Shown here in pieces: positions 8,265 through 16,626 of a stretch of 64,000 nucleotides of DNA. Source of the DNA: Bacteroidales bacterium (lineage in GTDB: Bacteria; Bacteroidota; Bacteroidia; Bacteroidales; Muribaculaceae); contig JAAVFJ010000017.1 of NCBI GenBank assembly GCA_014800845.1, positions 29,511-93,510 on the forward strand, read 5' to 3'. The notes beneath the pieces are model-generated. The model ran no database searches. It was not told where the DNA came from and saw nothing but the letters and a program-made list of their open reading frames with translations. Both the position numbers and the translations under genes were made by a program. Positions within the stretch are counted from its first letter, which is position 1; each line of letters starts with the position of its first letter.

Positions 8265-8376
8265 GATATGGGGATTATGTTTTCTCCTTACCCTTATCCT
8301 GGCCCCTATAACTCATAACCCGTGACACATAACCCGTAATCTGTCACCCATACCCCTAATCCATCACCCTTAACCC

Positions 8377-8952
8377 TTACAGGGGGCGGGGTGGGGCGGG
8401 GAAGCTGGCTGTGATTTCTTGGATGGTCAGGGGGGATTCGTCGGTTTCGGCGTAGCGTCGGTCAGCTGGGGTTAGCAGCAGGCTCTCTTCGTTGAATTTT
8501 TCGCCGAAACTTAGGCTCAGTCCTTCGCGCAGCAGCATCCGGGCCACTGTGGGTTTGCCGCGGAAGCCGTGGATTATCCAGCGCTGTTGCGGCTGCAATT
8601 CGCGGTGCAGGGCTATTATCTGCTGTTGGCAGCGGACGTTGTGGATTATGAGTGGCAGACGGTATTTCTCTGCCATCAGAGCTTGTGCTTTGAAGGCCTG
8701 GAGCTGTGTCCACATAGGTGTCTTGCACAGGGCATCGAGCCCCGTTTCCCCTATGGCCAGAATCCGCGGGTCGGGAAGCATGGCCTCCATCTGCCTGAGG
8801 CGAGCGTCAAGCTCGTCGGTTGGCAGGGGCAGATGCCAGGGGTGCAGCCCGAGACTATATGTCTGGTCGGGGAGCATGTCGTCTCCCGGTTGGATGTTTA
8901 CCAGCGCGCCCGGGCGGGGTGCGGCGTGATGGGTGTGGATGTCAAGAATCAT
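8377..8952 (-). CDS. TatD-family metal-dependent hydrolase, short form
   Basis: The product has 191 residues. TatD-family landmarks are present in order: the N-terminal H-x-H metal motif (DIHTHH), IGETGLD with the metal-binding Glu at about residue 68, the IIHN segment, the WIIHGFRG histidine, and a late TDESP Asp at about residue 170. The family comprises metal-dependent (deoxyribo)nucleases or phosphohydrolases of the amidohydrolase fold. At 191 residues it is shorter than the usual 255-265; short versions are common in Bacteroidetes. Its start overlaps the end of yidD by 4 nt, so it is translationally coupled as the last gene of rnpA-yidD-tatD. Confidence 0.88.
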   Translation of the reverse strand: MILDIHTHHAAPRPGALVNIQPGDDMLPDQTYSLGLHPWHLPLPTDELDARLRQMEAMLPDPRILAIGETGLDALCKTPMWTQLQAFKAQALMAEKYRLPLIIHNVRCQQQIIALHRELQPQQRWIIHGFRGKPTVARMLLREGLSLSFGEKFNEESLLLTPADRRYAETDESPLTIQEITASFPAPPRPL

Positions 8953-9170
8953 GGCACTGGGTCATAGCCGCTTCCTCCCCAGGGGTGACAACGGCAGATG
9001 CGGCGAATGGTCAGCCACAGTCCGCGAAAGGGCCCGTGGCGACGCAGGGCCTCAAGGGCGTATTCGGAGCATGTGGGGGTGAATCGGCACGCATCGGGGA
9101 GCATCGGGGAGATGGCGGCGCGATAGAATTGAATGGGGAGCATGAGCACCCGGGCAAGCAGTTTCTTCAT
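8949..9170 (-). CDS. yidD: Membrane protein insertion efficiency factor YidD
   Basis: The product has 73 residues. The diagnostic block [15 protein letters not shown] is at about residues 28-42, followed by RRICRCHPW and GYDPVP at the C-terminus. An N-terminal amphipathic membrane-associated helix ([16 protein letters not shown]) is also visible. YidD assists YidC-dependent membrane protein insertion and is usually encoded beside rnpA, as here. It overlaps rnpA by 4 nt and tatD by 4 nt. Confidence 0.96.
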   Translation of the reverse strand: MKKLLARVLMLPIQFYRAAISPMLPDACRFTPTCSEYALEALRRHGPFRGLWLTIRRICRCHPWGGSGYDPVP

Positions 9171-9673
9171 GACAGCGGTGCTTGAGGGGATGCTTGAGAG
9201 TCTGCGGGCTTTTGTGCATCGGCGGCAGTGGTTGCGTCAGCCTCCTGCGCGGGGGAGGGTTGCGGGAAAAACTTGCTGTCGAGGGTGTTGAGCAGTTTGG
9301 CCGTCTTGGCCTCTATGGAGGCGAATGGCGCCATTTTGCTGCTTGCGTAGACTATGCCTACATGGAGCATGCAATCGGGGCAAGAGGCGGCTAATTTGTC
9401 GCGCAGGGGCACTCGCTGAAGTCTCCATGCCTCACGCATGAGCCGGCGGCAGCGCACGCGGTCCACAGCGTGGCGGAAACGCTTCTTGGGGGCGTTGACC
9501 ATCAGCTGCAGGTGGGCACCGTGTAGCTCTTCGGGCACGTCGGCCTTGTTGACGAGGCGGAAAGTCATGCGTAGCGGGTATGCGTAGATAGTCTCCCCTT
9601 TTGCAAAGAGAGCATCAATCATTGTGCGGAAGCTGAGCCGCTCGCTTTTTGGAAAACTCAGAGGGTGATTCAT
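9167..9673 (-). CDS. rnpA: Ribonuclease P protein component
   Basis: The start is set at the ATG at 9673, giving about 168 residues beginning [14 protein letters not shown] longer in-frame TTG at 9709 would lie inside the promoter -33 box, so it is rejected. Family features are the N-terminal '[20 protein letters not shown]', the central beta strands, and the RNR-type motif around '[22 protein letters not shown]', which binds RNase P RNA. The protein subunit lets the ribozyme mature tRNA 5' ends. A Pro/Ala/Asp-rich tail of about 40 residues follows the core. The -7 box sits only 5 nt before the ATG, so the mRNA is probably leaderless or nearly so. Confidence 0.95.
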   Translation of the reverse strand: MNHPLSFPKSERLSFRTMIDALFAKGETIYAYPLRMTFRLVNKADVPEELHGAHLQLMVNAPKKRFRHAVDRVRCRRLMREAWRLQRVPLRDKLAASCPDCMLHVGIVYASSKMAPFASIEAKTAKLLNTLDSKFFPQPSPAQEADATTAADAQKPADSQASPQAPLS

Positions 9674-9678
9674 CAATG

Positions 9679-9709
9679 CAAAGTTACGCTTTTTTTGTAA
9701 GCCCTGCAA
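9679..9709 (-). promoter_or_regulatory. Promoter of rnpA-yidD-tatD
   Basis: On the minus strand TTG (9709-9707) is followed after 20 nt by TAACTTTG (9686-9679), a full match to the Bacteroidetes consensus. Only 5 nt separate the box from the rnpA ATG at 9673. Confidence 0.8.
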
Positions 9710-9722
9710 GTTTCCTGGCGCG

Positions 9723-10769
9723 TCAGCGTTTGCGTGCTTCGGAGTACTTTGTGAGCAGATACAGGATGTTCATGAGGCGGAAGCGCATCATCAGCAGGTG
9801 GAGCCTGTGAGCGCGGCGCAGGGAGCGGGCCGGGTAGCTCTTATAGATGCGGCGAGCGTAGGGGAGGGCGCACTGCCGCCTGCACCACTTGATTTTTTCA
9901 GCGTAGCTGCCCGGGCCGAGCATCTTGAACTTCATGAAGCCGCGCGTCATCTCCAGAAAGTAATACATGGGGGCCAGCTCGGCGTCGCGCGGTGAGTAGC
10001 CATCGGCCAGCAGGCGCTGCTCCATGAGCTCTGAGTAGCGGGCGAAACGCTCGATGGTGTCGGGCTTGATGGTGTGGGAGAGGGAGTCGGCGTTTTCGCG
10101 ATAGGCTATAGCCACCAGGTCAGTGGTGCCTATGCGAGAGCAGTGGCGGGCCACATCATAGTTGAAAATGAAGTCCTCGGAGCCAAATTCGCGTTCGCTC
10201 ACTATGCTGAGCTTGTGGCTCTCAATCAGAGAGCGACGGAAGAGGGCGGCCCAGAGTCCCCCCTCCATGCGCATAGCCTCGTCGGCGGCGCCATCCGGGC
10301 AACCAATGAAGAGGAGCGCCAGGCGGCGAAGCTGCTCCGGCTCGGAGTAGACTCTGATTTTTATTTCCTTCTCGTTGAGGGGCTCGGGGGGAGTGTCGCT
10401 GAAGATTTCGCGCCGGGCATGGAGCATGTCGAGATTGAGCTTGCGGGCGCTGAAATACATCTTTTCGAGAGCTCCGGGCATCATGAGGTCGTCGGCATCA
10501 AGGAAAGCTACATATTCGCCGCGAGCCAGCAGCAGCCCCTCCGAGCGGGAAAGACCTGCCCCGGAGTTGCTCTTGTGGAGCACGGTTATGCGGCTGTCAA
10601 GGCGTGCAAGAGCTTCGCACTCAGCGCCGGAGCCGTCGCGTGAACCGTCGTTTACGAGAATGATCTCTATGTCGTGAAGGCTCTGCCGGCGCACTGACTC
10701 CACGCTGTCGCGCAGATAGGGGAGGGCGTTGTAGACGGGAATTATGACACTTACCTTTGGACTAATCAT
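9723..10769 (-). CDS. Family 2 glycosyltransferase
   Basis: The product has 348 residues. The N-terminal GT-A domain has 'VSVIIPVYNALPYL', 'IILVNDGSRDGS' with the nucleotide-binding Asp, and 'GEYVAFLDADD', the DxD-like metal site at about residues 88-98. The C-terminal 100 residues are basic and may be membrane-associated. The enzyme transfers a sugar from a nucleotide donor to a growing glycan. It overlaps the polymerase-like gene upstream by 8 nt and is the last gene of the polysaccharide cassette. Donor and acceptor cannot be inferred. Confidence 0.92.
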   Translation of the reverse strand: MISPKVSVIIPVYNALPYLRDSVESVRRQSLHDIEIILVNDGSRDGSGAECEALARLDSRITVLHKSNSGAGLSRSEGLLLARGEYVAFLDADDLMMPGALEKMYFSARKLNLDMLHARREIFSDTPPEPLNEKEIKIRVYSEPEQLRRLALLFIGCPDGAADEAMRMEGGLWAALFRRSLIESHKLSIVSEREFGSEDFIFNYDVARHCSRIGTTDLVAIAYRENADSLSHTIKPDTIERFARYSELMEQRLLADGYSPRDAELAPMYYFLEMTRGFMKFKMLGPGSYAEKIKWCRRQCALPYARRIYKSYPARSLRRAHRLHLLMMRFRLMNILYLLTKYSEARKR

Positions 10770-12105
10770 GCAGACTAAATGCGAATTTCTTTGAGCCTAA
10801 CAGGGGGATATGCTGATACGCCGGGAGTTCGTTCCAACGAGAGCAGACGAAGACGAAGTACATATACTGCACGTAGATGGGGAGAATGTCCATAAAGGGG
10901 CAGTAGACGCTGACTATGCATGTGACTAACCCTAACATCCAGGACATCTGCAGATTGCGCTCCCCCTTATGTCTCCGCCACAGCCGGAAGACGGTGATCC
11001 AGAACAGGATATAAAGTATGCCGCCCGGAATACCCATGTCGACCATAGCAGCGTGCCACTGCATTATGCAACCCTGCATCATCCAGAAATATCGCTTGGC
11101 GAAATCGGTCTTATCAAGTTTGAGGCCACCTTTATACTGGCTGACCCCAAATCCGAAGAACCAGGCTTTGGGGTGGCGGTCATAAAGCATGGGGAGCACC
11201 ATGAATTTCAGACCACGGGCGTAGTCGGTCTCCTCCACGTCGATCACATCGTTTTCAAAGATGTATTCCACGAGCTCAAGCATCTGGTCATCGCCTACTA
11301 CATAGGCCGATACGTCATCAAGACTTACCACTTTACTGCCTTCCACCATTTTACTATAAAGTATGCCACTTCCCACCGCCACGACTACCATGAGGGGAAT
11401 AATATAAATCATACGCTTCAGGAAGCGCCTGTCCATGGGCACAAGGAAGAAGAAATACATCAGGATATAGATGAACGACACCTTAGTCTCATTCATGAAC
11501 GTGGGGAGAAGCAGCACGAGTAACTGCCAGTTGTTGAGCAGGTTCTTAAAGTAAGACGCGTTTTTGTCCCAGCGGCGCAGCATCAGATAGAAGCTGGCGA
11601 GATAGATGATGGTTGAGGTGTTGCCCGACTGCATTTGGCCGATAGAGCCCGACACGTTGTCGAACGCACCGTAACGCAGAAACTGAATCACCATACATGG
11701 GAACTGGATCACCAGATAGATGTAGATGAGCCGGTCCATGCGGCGAATGAAGTAGCGACGCCGGGTGTCATCAGTCCAGAAGTATCTGAAAATCGGGATG
11801 ATGAACAGAAAGGCTATATAGAATCGGCAACCGTTAATCCAGTACATGACGCTTAGGTGATTAGCTAAAACAGTGTCGATGAAACTGACCGTCAGGAAGA
11901 TAGCTATAATCATCTTGTCCACCCGAGCCCGGAGTGTCCAGATGCCGAGGCCCACAAATATAATCTCCCCCAAAGCCCACAGACTCAAGAGTACTTCGTT
12001 GTGGCGCTCATTGGTGAGCTCCTGCACAAAAAACGGGACAGTAGCGCAGATCCAAAATGTCCAGAAGAAAATCTTGGCTATGAGCTTGTATTTTTCTATA
12101 CGCAT
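10762..12105 (-). CDS. Polytopic membrane protein, probable O-antigen ligase/Wzy-type polymerase
   Basis: This 447-residue protein has roughly 10-11 hydrophobic helices, for example at about 10-27, 38-56, 65-85, 92-108, 128-145, 165-180, 194-225, 233-250, 350-375 and 388-425. A large hydrophilic loop lies between about 250 and 345. That topology, next to a glycosyltransferase and Wzz/Wza homologues, fits a Wzy polymerase or O-antigen ligase. Primary sequence in this family is poorly conserved, so the assignment rests on topology and context. It starts 57 nt after the Wzz-like gene and overlaps the glycosyltransferase by 8 nt. Confidence 0.75.
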   Translation of the reverse strand: MRIEKYKLIAKIFFWTFWICATVPFFVQELTNERHNEVLLSLWALGEIIFVGLGIWTLRARVDKMIIAIFLTVSFIDTVLANHLSVMYWINGCRFYIAFLFIIPIFRYFWTDDTRRRYFIRRMDRLIYIYLVIQFPCMVIQFLRYGAFDNVSGSIGQMQSGNTSTIIYLASFYLMLRRWDKNASYFKNLLNNWQLLVLLLPTFMNETKVSFIYILMYFFFLVPMDRRFLKRMIYIIPLMVVVAVGSGILYSKMVEGSKVVSLDDVSAYVVGDDQMLELVEYIFENDVIDVEETDYARGLKFMVLPMLYDRHPKAWFFGFGVSQYKGGLKLDKTDFAKRYFWMMQGCIMQWHAAMVDMGIPGGILYILFWITVFRLWRRHKGERNLQMSWMLGLVTCIVSVYCPFMDILPIYVQYMYFVFVCSRWNELPAYQHIPLLGSKKFAFSLHD

Positions 12106-12162
12106 GTTTGTCCTTTCAGTGGGCTTGGGCTTGATTTCGAGATACCTTATGGAGGGGGAGAA

Positions 12163-13788
12163 TTACTTGTCGTCAGACTTTTTCTTATTGGCGGAGGCAA
12201 TCATCTGCAGGCCGACCGAGGGCACCATCAGTCCAATTACGAGGGCTGCAAGGAGCACAAACATGGAGCGGGGAGCTACAGGTTTGGAGTCGGCATAAGC
12301 CGGGTCAATGATTTTGCCCACGGGCTCGTTCTGCGAAAGGGCGATGTTTGTCTCCTCGCGCTTCTGGAGCAGGTAAGCATAAATCTGGTTCTTCACCACA
12401 CGGTCGCGTTCGAAAGAGAGGAGCTTGTGCTCCATCTCAGGCATACCGGCCATGCGCGAGTCGCGCTGATTGAGCTCATTCTTCATGGATGCGAGAGACT
12501 GCGAGAGATAGCCGATTTCGCGGTTGAGAGATTTGATGATGGTCTCACGCGTAGAATGAATCTGGCGGTTGAGCACCTCAAGCTGGCGGTTGCCGGCCTT
12601 TGCGGTAGCCTCGAGATTCATTCGCTCGGCCAGCATATCGTTGTAGCTTAGCAGATAGCGGCCGAAAGTCTCGGAGTTTCCGAGTTCGTTGGAGGTGAAG
12701 GGAATCTGATTGTCGCGGGTGCCGGGATTGGTGAGCATGTCACGGAAGAGACGGTAGTTCTCCAGCTTCGTGCTGAGCTGCAGGTACTGCTCGTCGAGAG
12801 CGCTCATGCGGGTGAAGATATAATTGGCCTCAGCTTCGGGGTCTACGATGCGCTGGTCGCGCTTGTAGTTTTCCACCTTAGTGTCCTCCTGGTCGAGCTC
12901 CTGATAGATGGTGAGTAGGCGGTTGTCGATGAATTCAAGAGCGGCAGTGTTGTGAGCGAGGCGGTCCACGCTGCGGCGATTGTTGTAGTGAGCCATCACA
13001 GCGTTCACTATAGCCTCGCCAAGCTTGATGTTGGTCTGCTCCAGGTCAATCTGCACAGCGTCGGCCTTCTTGGAAATGTAAGCGAAGTTAATGGCTCCCA
13101 GCAAATCGTCTACGGCATCCATGGTTGACACGGCCGAGGCCTCCACGTCGAGCGGCACATTGGGGTCATAATGCTGCGTGAGCGTGATGGTGAAGGTGCC
13201 GTAAGGGGTCTTAACGGAGAAGGGGAGGCGCGGGGTGCTCACTTCGGTCGAGAATTTCTTCTGGCTGACAGCGATGGTGAACTCCTTCTCGCCCTTTTCG
13301 CGAGTGATTTTAAATGATGTGGCAGCGCCGATGGTGTCGATTATGGCCTGCGGAATGTTGATGGCCACCGGAGATTTGGGGAATAAATTTTTCTCCGGGC
13401 GCATGAAGCCGCCGGGGCGGTAGTAGCTGTATTGCAGGTGCAGGTCGTTGACCACATCCTTAAGATTGGTCACACTCGACATTTTCATGATCTCATTCTC
13501 GGGGTTGGCATAATCCGAGTCGCTGGAGCCGAGCAGATTCATCATGGAGGTGAGCGAACCGGCTTTGCCCACACCGCCTACCTCTTCCTGATTAAACATT
13601 ATGAGGCTCTTGACCAGATAGGTCTTGGGGGTGCTTTTAAGATAAATGTAGGCGCAACCCACGCTGAGAATCAGGCAGATGGCAAAGAGCCACCAGTGGC
13701 GCAGGTAGTTACGCATGATTTTGCCGAAGTCTATCACGCCCTGGGGCTCGGCAGAGGGGACAGCGGGCTTGGTTGATTCGTTAGTCAT
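12163..13788 (-). CDS. Wzz/GumC-type polysaccharide chain-length or export protein
   Basis: The product has 541 residues. An N-terminal Wzz domain begins with a membrane helix at about residues 33-51 ('HWWLFAICLILSVGCAYIYL'). A long periplasmic region with coiled coil at about 290-470 follows, and a second membrane helix lies at about 505-527 ('SMFVLLAALVIGLMVPSVGL'), preceded by the proline-rich 'PVAPRS' typical of this family. There is no C-terminal tyrosine kinase domain. Such proteins set glycan length and bridge the inner membrane to the Wza channel. It lies 10 nt after the Wza-like lipoprotein. Confidence 0.92.
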   Translation of the reverse strand: MTNESTKPAVPSAEPQGVIDFGKIMRNYLRHWWLFAICLILSVGCAYIYLKSTPKTYLVKSLIMFNQEEVGGVGKAGSLTSMMNLLGSSDSDYANPENEIMKMSSVTNLKDVVNDLHLQYSYYRPGGFMRPEKNLFPKSPVAINIPQAIIDTIGAATSFKITREKGEKEFTIAVSQKKFSTEVSTPRLPFSVKTPYGTFTITLTQHYDPNVPLDVEASAVSTMDAVDDLLGAINFAYISKKADAVQIDLEQTNIKLGEAIVNAVMAHYNNRRSVDRLAHNTAALEFIDNRLLTIYQELDQEDTKVENYKRDQRIVDPEAEANYIFTRMSALDEQYLQLSTKLENYRLFRDMLTNPGTRDNQIPFTSNELGNSETFGRYLLSYNDMLAERMNLEATAKAGNRQLEVLNRQIHSTRETIIKSLNREIGYLSQSLASMKNELNQRDSRMAGMPEMEHKLLSFERDRVVKNQIYAYLLQKREETNIALSQNEPVGKIIDPAYADSKPVAPRSMFVLLAALVIGLMVPSVGLQMIASANKKKSDDK

Positions 13789-13798
13789 AATCCGGGAA

Positions 13799-14560
13799 TT
13801 ATTTTACCGCGAGGGCTATTACGAGTGAAGCTATTACGGAAGCACCGGAGATAATGGCCGATACCACCTGAATCTTATAGGAGTTGTTAACGCTGTATTC
13901 GGCCTGGTCTCTGCGGGCATCGTTGGGCTCTACGTAGATCACATCGTTCTGCTGCAGATAGTAGTAGGGGCTCTTGATGAGGTCGCCGTCGGAGAGGTCA
14001 AGGCGGTGGTAAGTGACCTCGCCACCCTCTTCGCGGATTAGAGTCACGTTGTCGCGGCGTCCGAACACGGTGAGGTCGCCGGCTTCACTCAGTGCTTCGA
14101 GCACCGTCATGCGCTCAGTGGGCACTTTGATGACAGCGGGTTTCTGCACCTCGCCCAGTACGCTCACCTTGAAGTTGAGCAGCTCCACGCGCACGGTGGG
14201 AGCTTCGGCAAATTCAGCTACGCGGCGGGTCACCTCCTCAGCCAGCTGCGTGGTGGTGAGGCCTTCGGCTTTGACTTTGCCTACCTTCGGCAGATTGATG
14301 TAACCCTGTTTGTCTACGAAGTAAGACTTCGTATCAGTCTCACGGTCAGGCAGATTGAAGGTGGCAGTAAGCTCGGGAAGTTCCGTATTGATATACACAG
14401 AGAGCTCATCGCCCGGCTCAATCTTGAGTTGCCAGTTGGCGCGAGTCACTACTTGTTCCGCAACAGGGGTGTTATTGTGAAAATACCCCAGATTTTCCTT
14501 GGTCTTGCAGCCGGTGAGCAGAATCAGCATCACAGGCAAAAGATACAGAAGTTTCTTCAT
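13799..14560 (-). CDS. Wza-like polysaccharide export lipoprotein
   Basis: The product has 253 residues with lipobox LLTGC (Cys at about residue 18). A polysaccharide export (PES) domain at about 45-120 includes 'LKIEPGDELSVYI' and 'VDKQGYINLPKVGKVKAEGLT'. An SLBB domain at about 130-205 includes 'VSVLGEVQKPAVIKVP' and 'VLEALSEAGDLTVFGRRDNVTLIRE'. A C-terminal helix at about 230-252 probably spans a membrane. It is the outer-membrane export component and the first gene of the minus-strand cassette. I could not find a convincing promoter match upstream. Confidence 0.92.
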   Translation of the reverse strand: MKKLLYLLPVMLILLTGCKTKENLGYFHNNTPVAEQVVTRANWQLKIEPGDELSVYINTELPELTATFNLPDRETDTKSYFVDKQGYINLPKVGKVKAEGLTTTQLAEEVTRRVAEFAEAPTVRVELLNFKVSVLGEVQKPAVIKVPTERMTVLEALSEAGDLTVFGRRDNVTLIREEGGEVTYHRLDLSDGDLIKSPYYYLQQNDVIYVEPNDARRDQAEYSVNNSYKIQVVSAIISGASVIASLVIALAVK

Positions 14561-14664
14561 AAAAGAGGTTAATTGTTAGTCAGCCATAATGCATCCGTGC
14601 GTAGCTTTACTCATAAATAACGCAGGTATGTAGCGCTTATTGTACCCTCCCTGTTTTTTGCCCT

Positions 14665-14694
14665 TTTGATTTTCGGCGAAGTTTTGTAACTTTG
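14665..14694 (+). promoter_or_regulatory. Upstream promoter copy for pdxA operon
   Basis: TTTG at 14665-14668 is followed after 18 nt by TAACTTTG at 14687-14694. The surrounding block (CCCTTTTGATTTTCGGCGAA, then GTTTTGTAACTTTG) is duplicated 84-85 bp downstream. Confidence 0.65.
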
Positions 14695-14748
14695 ACCTCA
14701 ATCAAATGGCTTCGCCACCGGGCACCGGCCTTGCGGCCGACATGCCCT

Positions 14749-14779
14749 TTTGATTTTCGGCGAAGTTTTTGTAACTTTG
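14749..14779 (+). promoter_or_regulatory. Proximal promoter copy for pdxA operon
   Basis: TTTG at 14749-14752 is followed after 19 nt by TAACTTTG at 14772-14779. The pdxA ATG lies 20 nt further on. The block is the second copy of the duplicated sequence starting near 14659, with one extra T in the spacer. Confidence 0.75.
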
Positions 14780-14799
14780 CACTTTAAATTATAATTGAC

Positions 14800-15906
14800 A
14801 TGGCAAAGGAATCACGGTCGCTCCGGGTGGGCATCACTCACGGCGACATCAATGGCATAGGCTATGAGGTCATTATGAAGGCGCTGATGCCTGAGGGCAT
14901 GACGGATCTCTGCACCCCCGTGGTCTTCGGATCTCCCGCGGTGGCCTCATATTACAAAAAGAGTTGTGGCCTGGAGGAATTCAAGCCCCGCATCATTTCC
15001 GATGCCTCGAAAGCCGAGCCGGGACAGATCAATTTCGTAGATATTAACGCCGGCGAACTTCGCATTGAGCCGGGTCAGCCCACTGCCGACGGCGGTCGTG
15101 CCGCCCTGATGGCGCTCGACAAGGCTGTGGAGGCGCTGCGCAATCAGGAGATAGATGTGCTCGTGACCGCCCCCATCAATAAGGAGGCTATGAAGTTGGC
15201 CGGTTTCCCCTTCCCCGGACACACGGAATATCTGCAGGAAAATCTGGCCGACGGTCAGCAGGCGCTGATGGTGCTCTGCAGGGAGGGTGGCCCGCGTGTA
15301 GCGTTGGTCACCATCCACATCCCGCTGAGCGAAGTGAGCGCGGCGGTGACTACCGAAGCAGTGGCCGACAAGCTGCGCGGCCTGCATCACACCCTGCGCA
15401 AGGATTTTGCCATAGAGCGCCCAAAGATAGCTGTCCTCTCGCTCAATCCTCACGCCGGCGACGGTGGAGTGATCGGTTCCGAAGAGATGGATGTGATCAC
15501 CCCGGCCATCGAGGAGGTATATGCCAAGAAGATTCTGGCTTTCGGCCCCTATGCTGCCGACGGCTTTTTCGGTTCCGGAGCCTACAAGAAGTTTGACGCC
15601 GTGCTCGCCATGTATCATGACCAGGGACTGGCTCCCTTCAAGATGCTGGCGCTGGAAGATGGCGTGAACTACACGGCCTCGCTCCCCTTTATCCGCACAA
15701 GCCCGGACCACGGCACGGGCTATGATATTGTAAATCAAGGCGTGGCCGACCCGTCATCGATGCGAGCCGCCATCTATGCCGCCATAGACATATTCCGCCG
15801 TCGGCGCACATATTACCGCTCCAAGGCCAATCCGCTGAAGAAGCAGTATGTGGACCGCAGCGGCGACCGCACCACACTTGACCTCACTAAAGAAACTACT
15901 GACTAA
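14800..15906 (+). CDS. pdxA: 4-hydroxythreonine-4-phosphate dehydrogenase PdxA
   Basis: The product has 368 residues, somewhat longer than the usual 330. Recognisable blocks are the N-terminal 'RVGITHGDINGIGYEVIMKAL', 'VTAPINKEAM' at about 125-134, 'FPGHTEYL' with the first metal-binding His at about 144, 'LSLNPHAGDGG' with a second His, and 'AMYHDQGLAPFKML' with the third. PdxA makes the precursor of pyridoxal phosphate in the DXP-dependent route. It is the first gene of a five-gene run, and its stop overlaps the start of the next gene by 1 nt. The downstream genes are not vitamin B6 genes, so the coupling looks incidental or linked to demand. Confidence 0.96.
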   Translation: MAKESRSLRVGITHGDINGIGYEVIMKALMPEGMTDLCTPVVFGSPAVASYYKKSCGLEEFKPRIISDASKAEPGQINFVDINAGELRIEPGQPTADGGRAALMALDKAVEALRNQEIDVLVTAPINKEAMKLAGFPFPGHTEYLQENLADGQQALMVLCREGGPRVALVTIHIPLSEVSAAVTTEAVADKLRGLHHTLRKDFAIERPKIAVLSLNPHAGDGGVIGSEEMDVITPAIEEVYAKKILAFGPYAADGFFGSGAYKKFDAVLAMYHDQGLAPFKMLALEDGVNYTASLPFIRTSPDHGTGYDIVNQGVADPSSMRAAIYAAIDIFRRRRTYYRSKANPLKKQYVDRSGDRTTLDLTKETTD

Positions 15907-16619
15907 TGCATTACGGTATAATAGCTGCCGGAGAGGGTTCCCGGCTCGTGCAGGAGGGAGTTGCGCTCCCAAAGCCCCTCGTAAATATCCAGGGCACACC
16001 TATGATTAAGCGCCTGATAGACATCTTCCTGCAGGGGGATGCCGAGAGCATTTCCATCATAGTAAACGAGCAGATGACGCAGGTGCGCGAATATCTGGAG
16101 GCCCTCGCCCCCACGCTCCCCGTGCCTCTGCGACTGATTGTGAAGTCCACCCCCAGCTCCATGCATTCATTTTTCGAACTCAGCTCCCTGATGAAGCAGT
16201 CCGGCGGCAAGTTCATACTGACCACAGTGGACACCATCTTCCGTCCCGACGAGTTCCTGCCTTACGTGAAAGCATTTGCCGATGCACCCGCCGAGGTGCA
16301 GGGCCTGATGCCCATGACCTCGTTTATCGACGACGAGAAGCCCCTCTACATAGAGGTGGACGCCCACGACCGCATCACAGCCTTCCTCGATGCGCCTCTG
16401 CCCGACACCCGCTATGTGTCCGGAGGCATCTACGGCCTGACCACCCCCGCCTTCGATGTGCTCGAAGAGTGCATGAGCCGCGGAGTGAGCCGTATGCGCA
16501 ATTTCCAGCGCGCGCTGGTGGAGGCCGGCCTTTACCTCAAAGGTTATGCGTTTAAGAAGATTGTGGATGTAGACCACGCTGCCGACATACCGACAGCCGA
16601 AGAATTTCTTAATTCGTGA
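15906..16619 (+). CDS. Sugar-phosphate-type nucleotidyltransferase
   Basis: The product has 237 residues with a Rossmann-like NTP transferase fold. The nucleotide loop is 'IIAAGEGSRL' at residues 5-14, followed by 'LPKPLVNIQGTPMI' carrying the substrate-binding Lys-Pro. 'ILTTVDTIF' near residue 100 holds the metal-binding Asp, and 'DVDHAAD' near the C-terminus holds the second. The family transfers NMP from CTP, UTP or GTP to a phosphorylated acceptor. The CDP-alcohol phosphotransferase two genes later suggests it makes a CDP- or other NDP-activated head group, as in the inositol-phosphate cytidylyltransferase systems (inference). Confidence 0.85.
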   Translation: MHYGIIAAGEGSRLVQEGVALPKPLVNIQGTPMIKRLIDIFLQGDAESISIIVNEQMTQVREYLEALAPTLPVPLRLIVKSTPSSMHSFFELSSLMKQSGGKFILTTVDTIFRPDEFLPYVKAFADAPAEVQGLMPMTSFIDDEKPLYIEVDAHDRITAFLDAPLPDTRYVSGGIYGLTTPAFDVLEECMSRGVSRMRNFQRALVEAGLYLKGYAFKKIVDVDHAADIPTAEEFLNS

Positions 16620-16626
16620 AAAAATT

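Larger units (their letters stand above)
7617..8376. other. 760-bp non-coding region built from inverted repeats
   Basis: I see no credible gene here; the short frames that exist lie inside repeats. The outermost ends match in inverted orientation: CCCCTGTAAGGGTTA at 7621-7635 against its complement at 8371-8385, the latter overlapping the tatD stop. Inside these are degenerate TAACCC/GGGTTA runs, two inverted copies of a structured repeat (about 7680-7842 and 8101-8264), and a small TIR element at 7966-8077 in the centre. A hairpin TCGCTTCGGAGAAGCGA lies near 7933-7949. Confidence 0.8.

Noticed and set aside
9674..9709. Longer rnpA start at the TTG at 9709
   Set aside because: That TTG is the -33 element of the promoter, so the extended start could not be transcribed from it.
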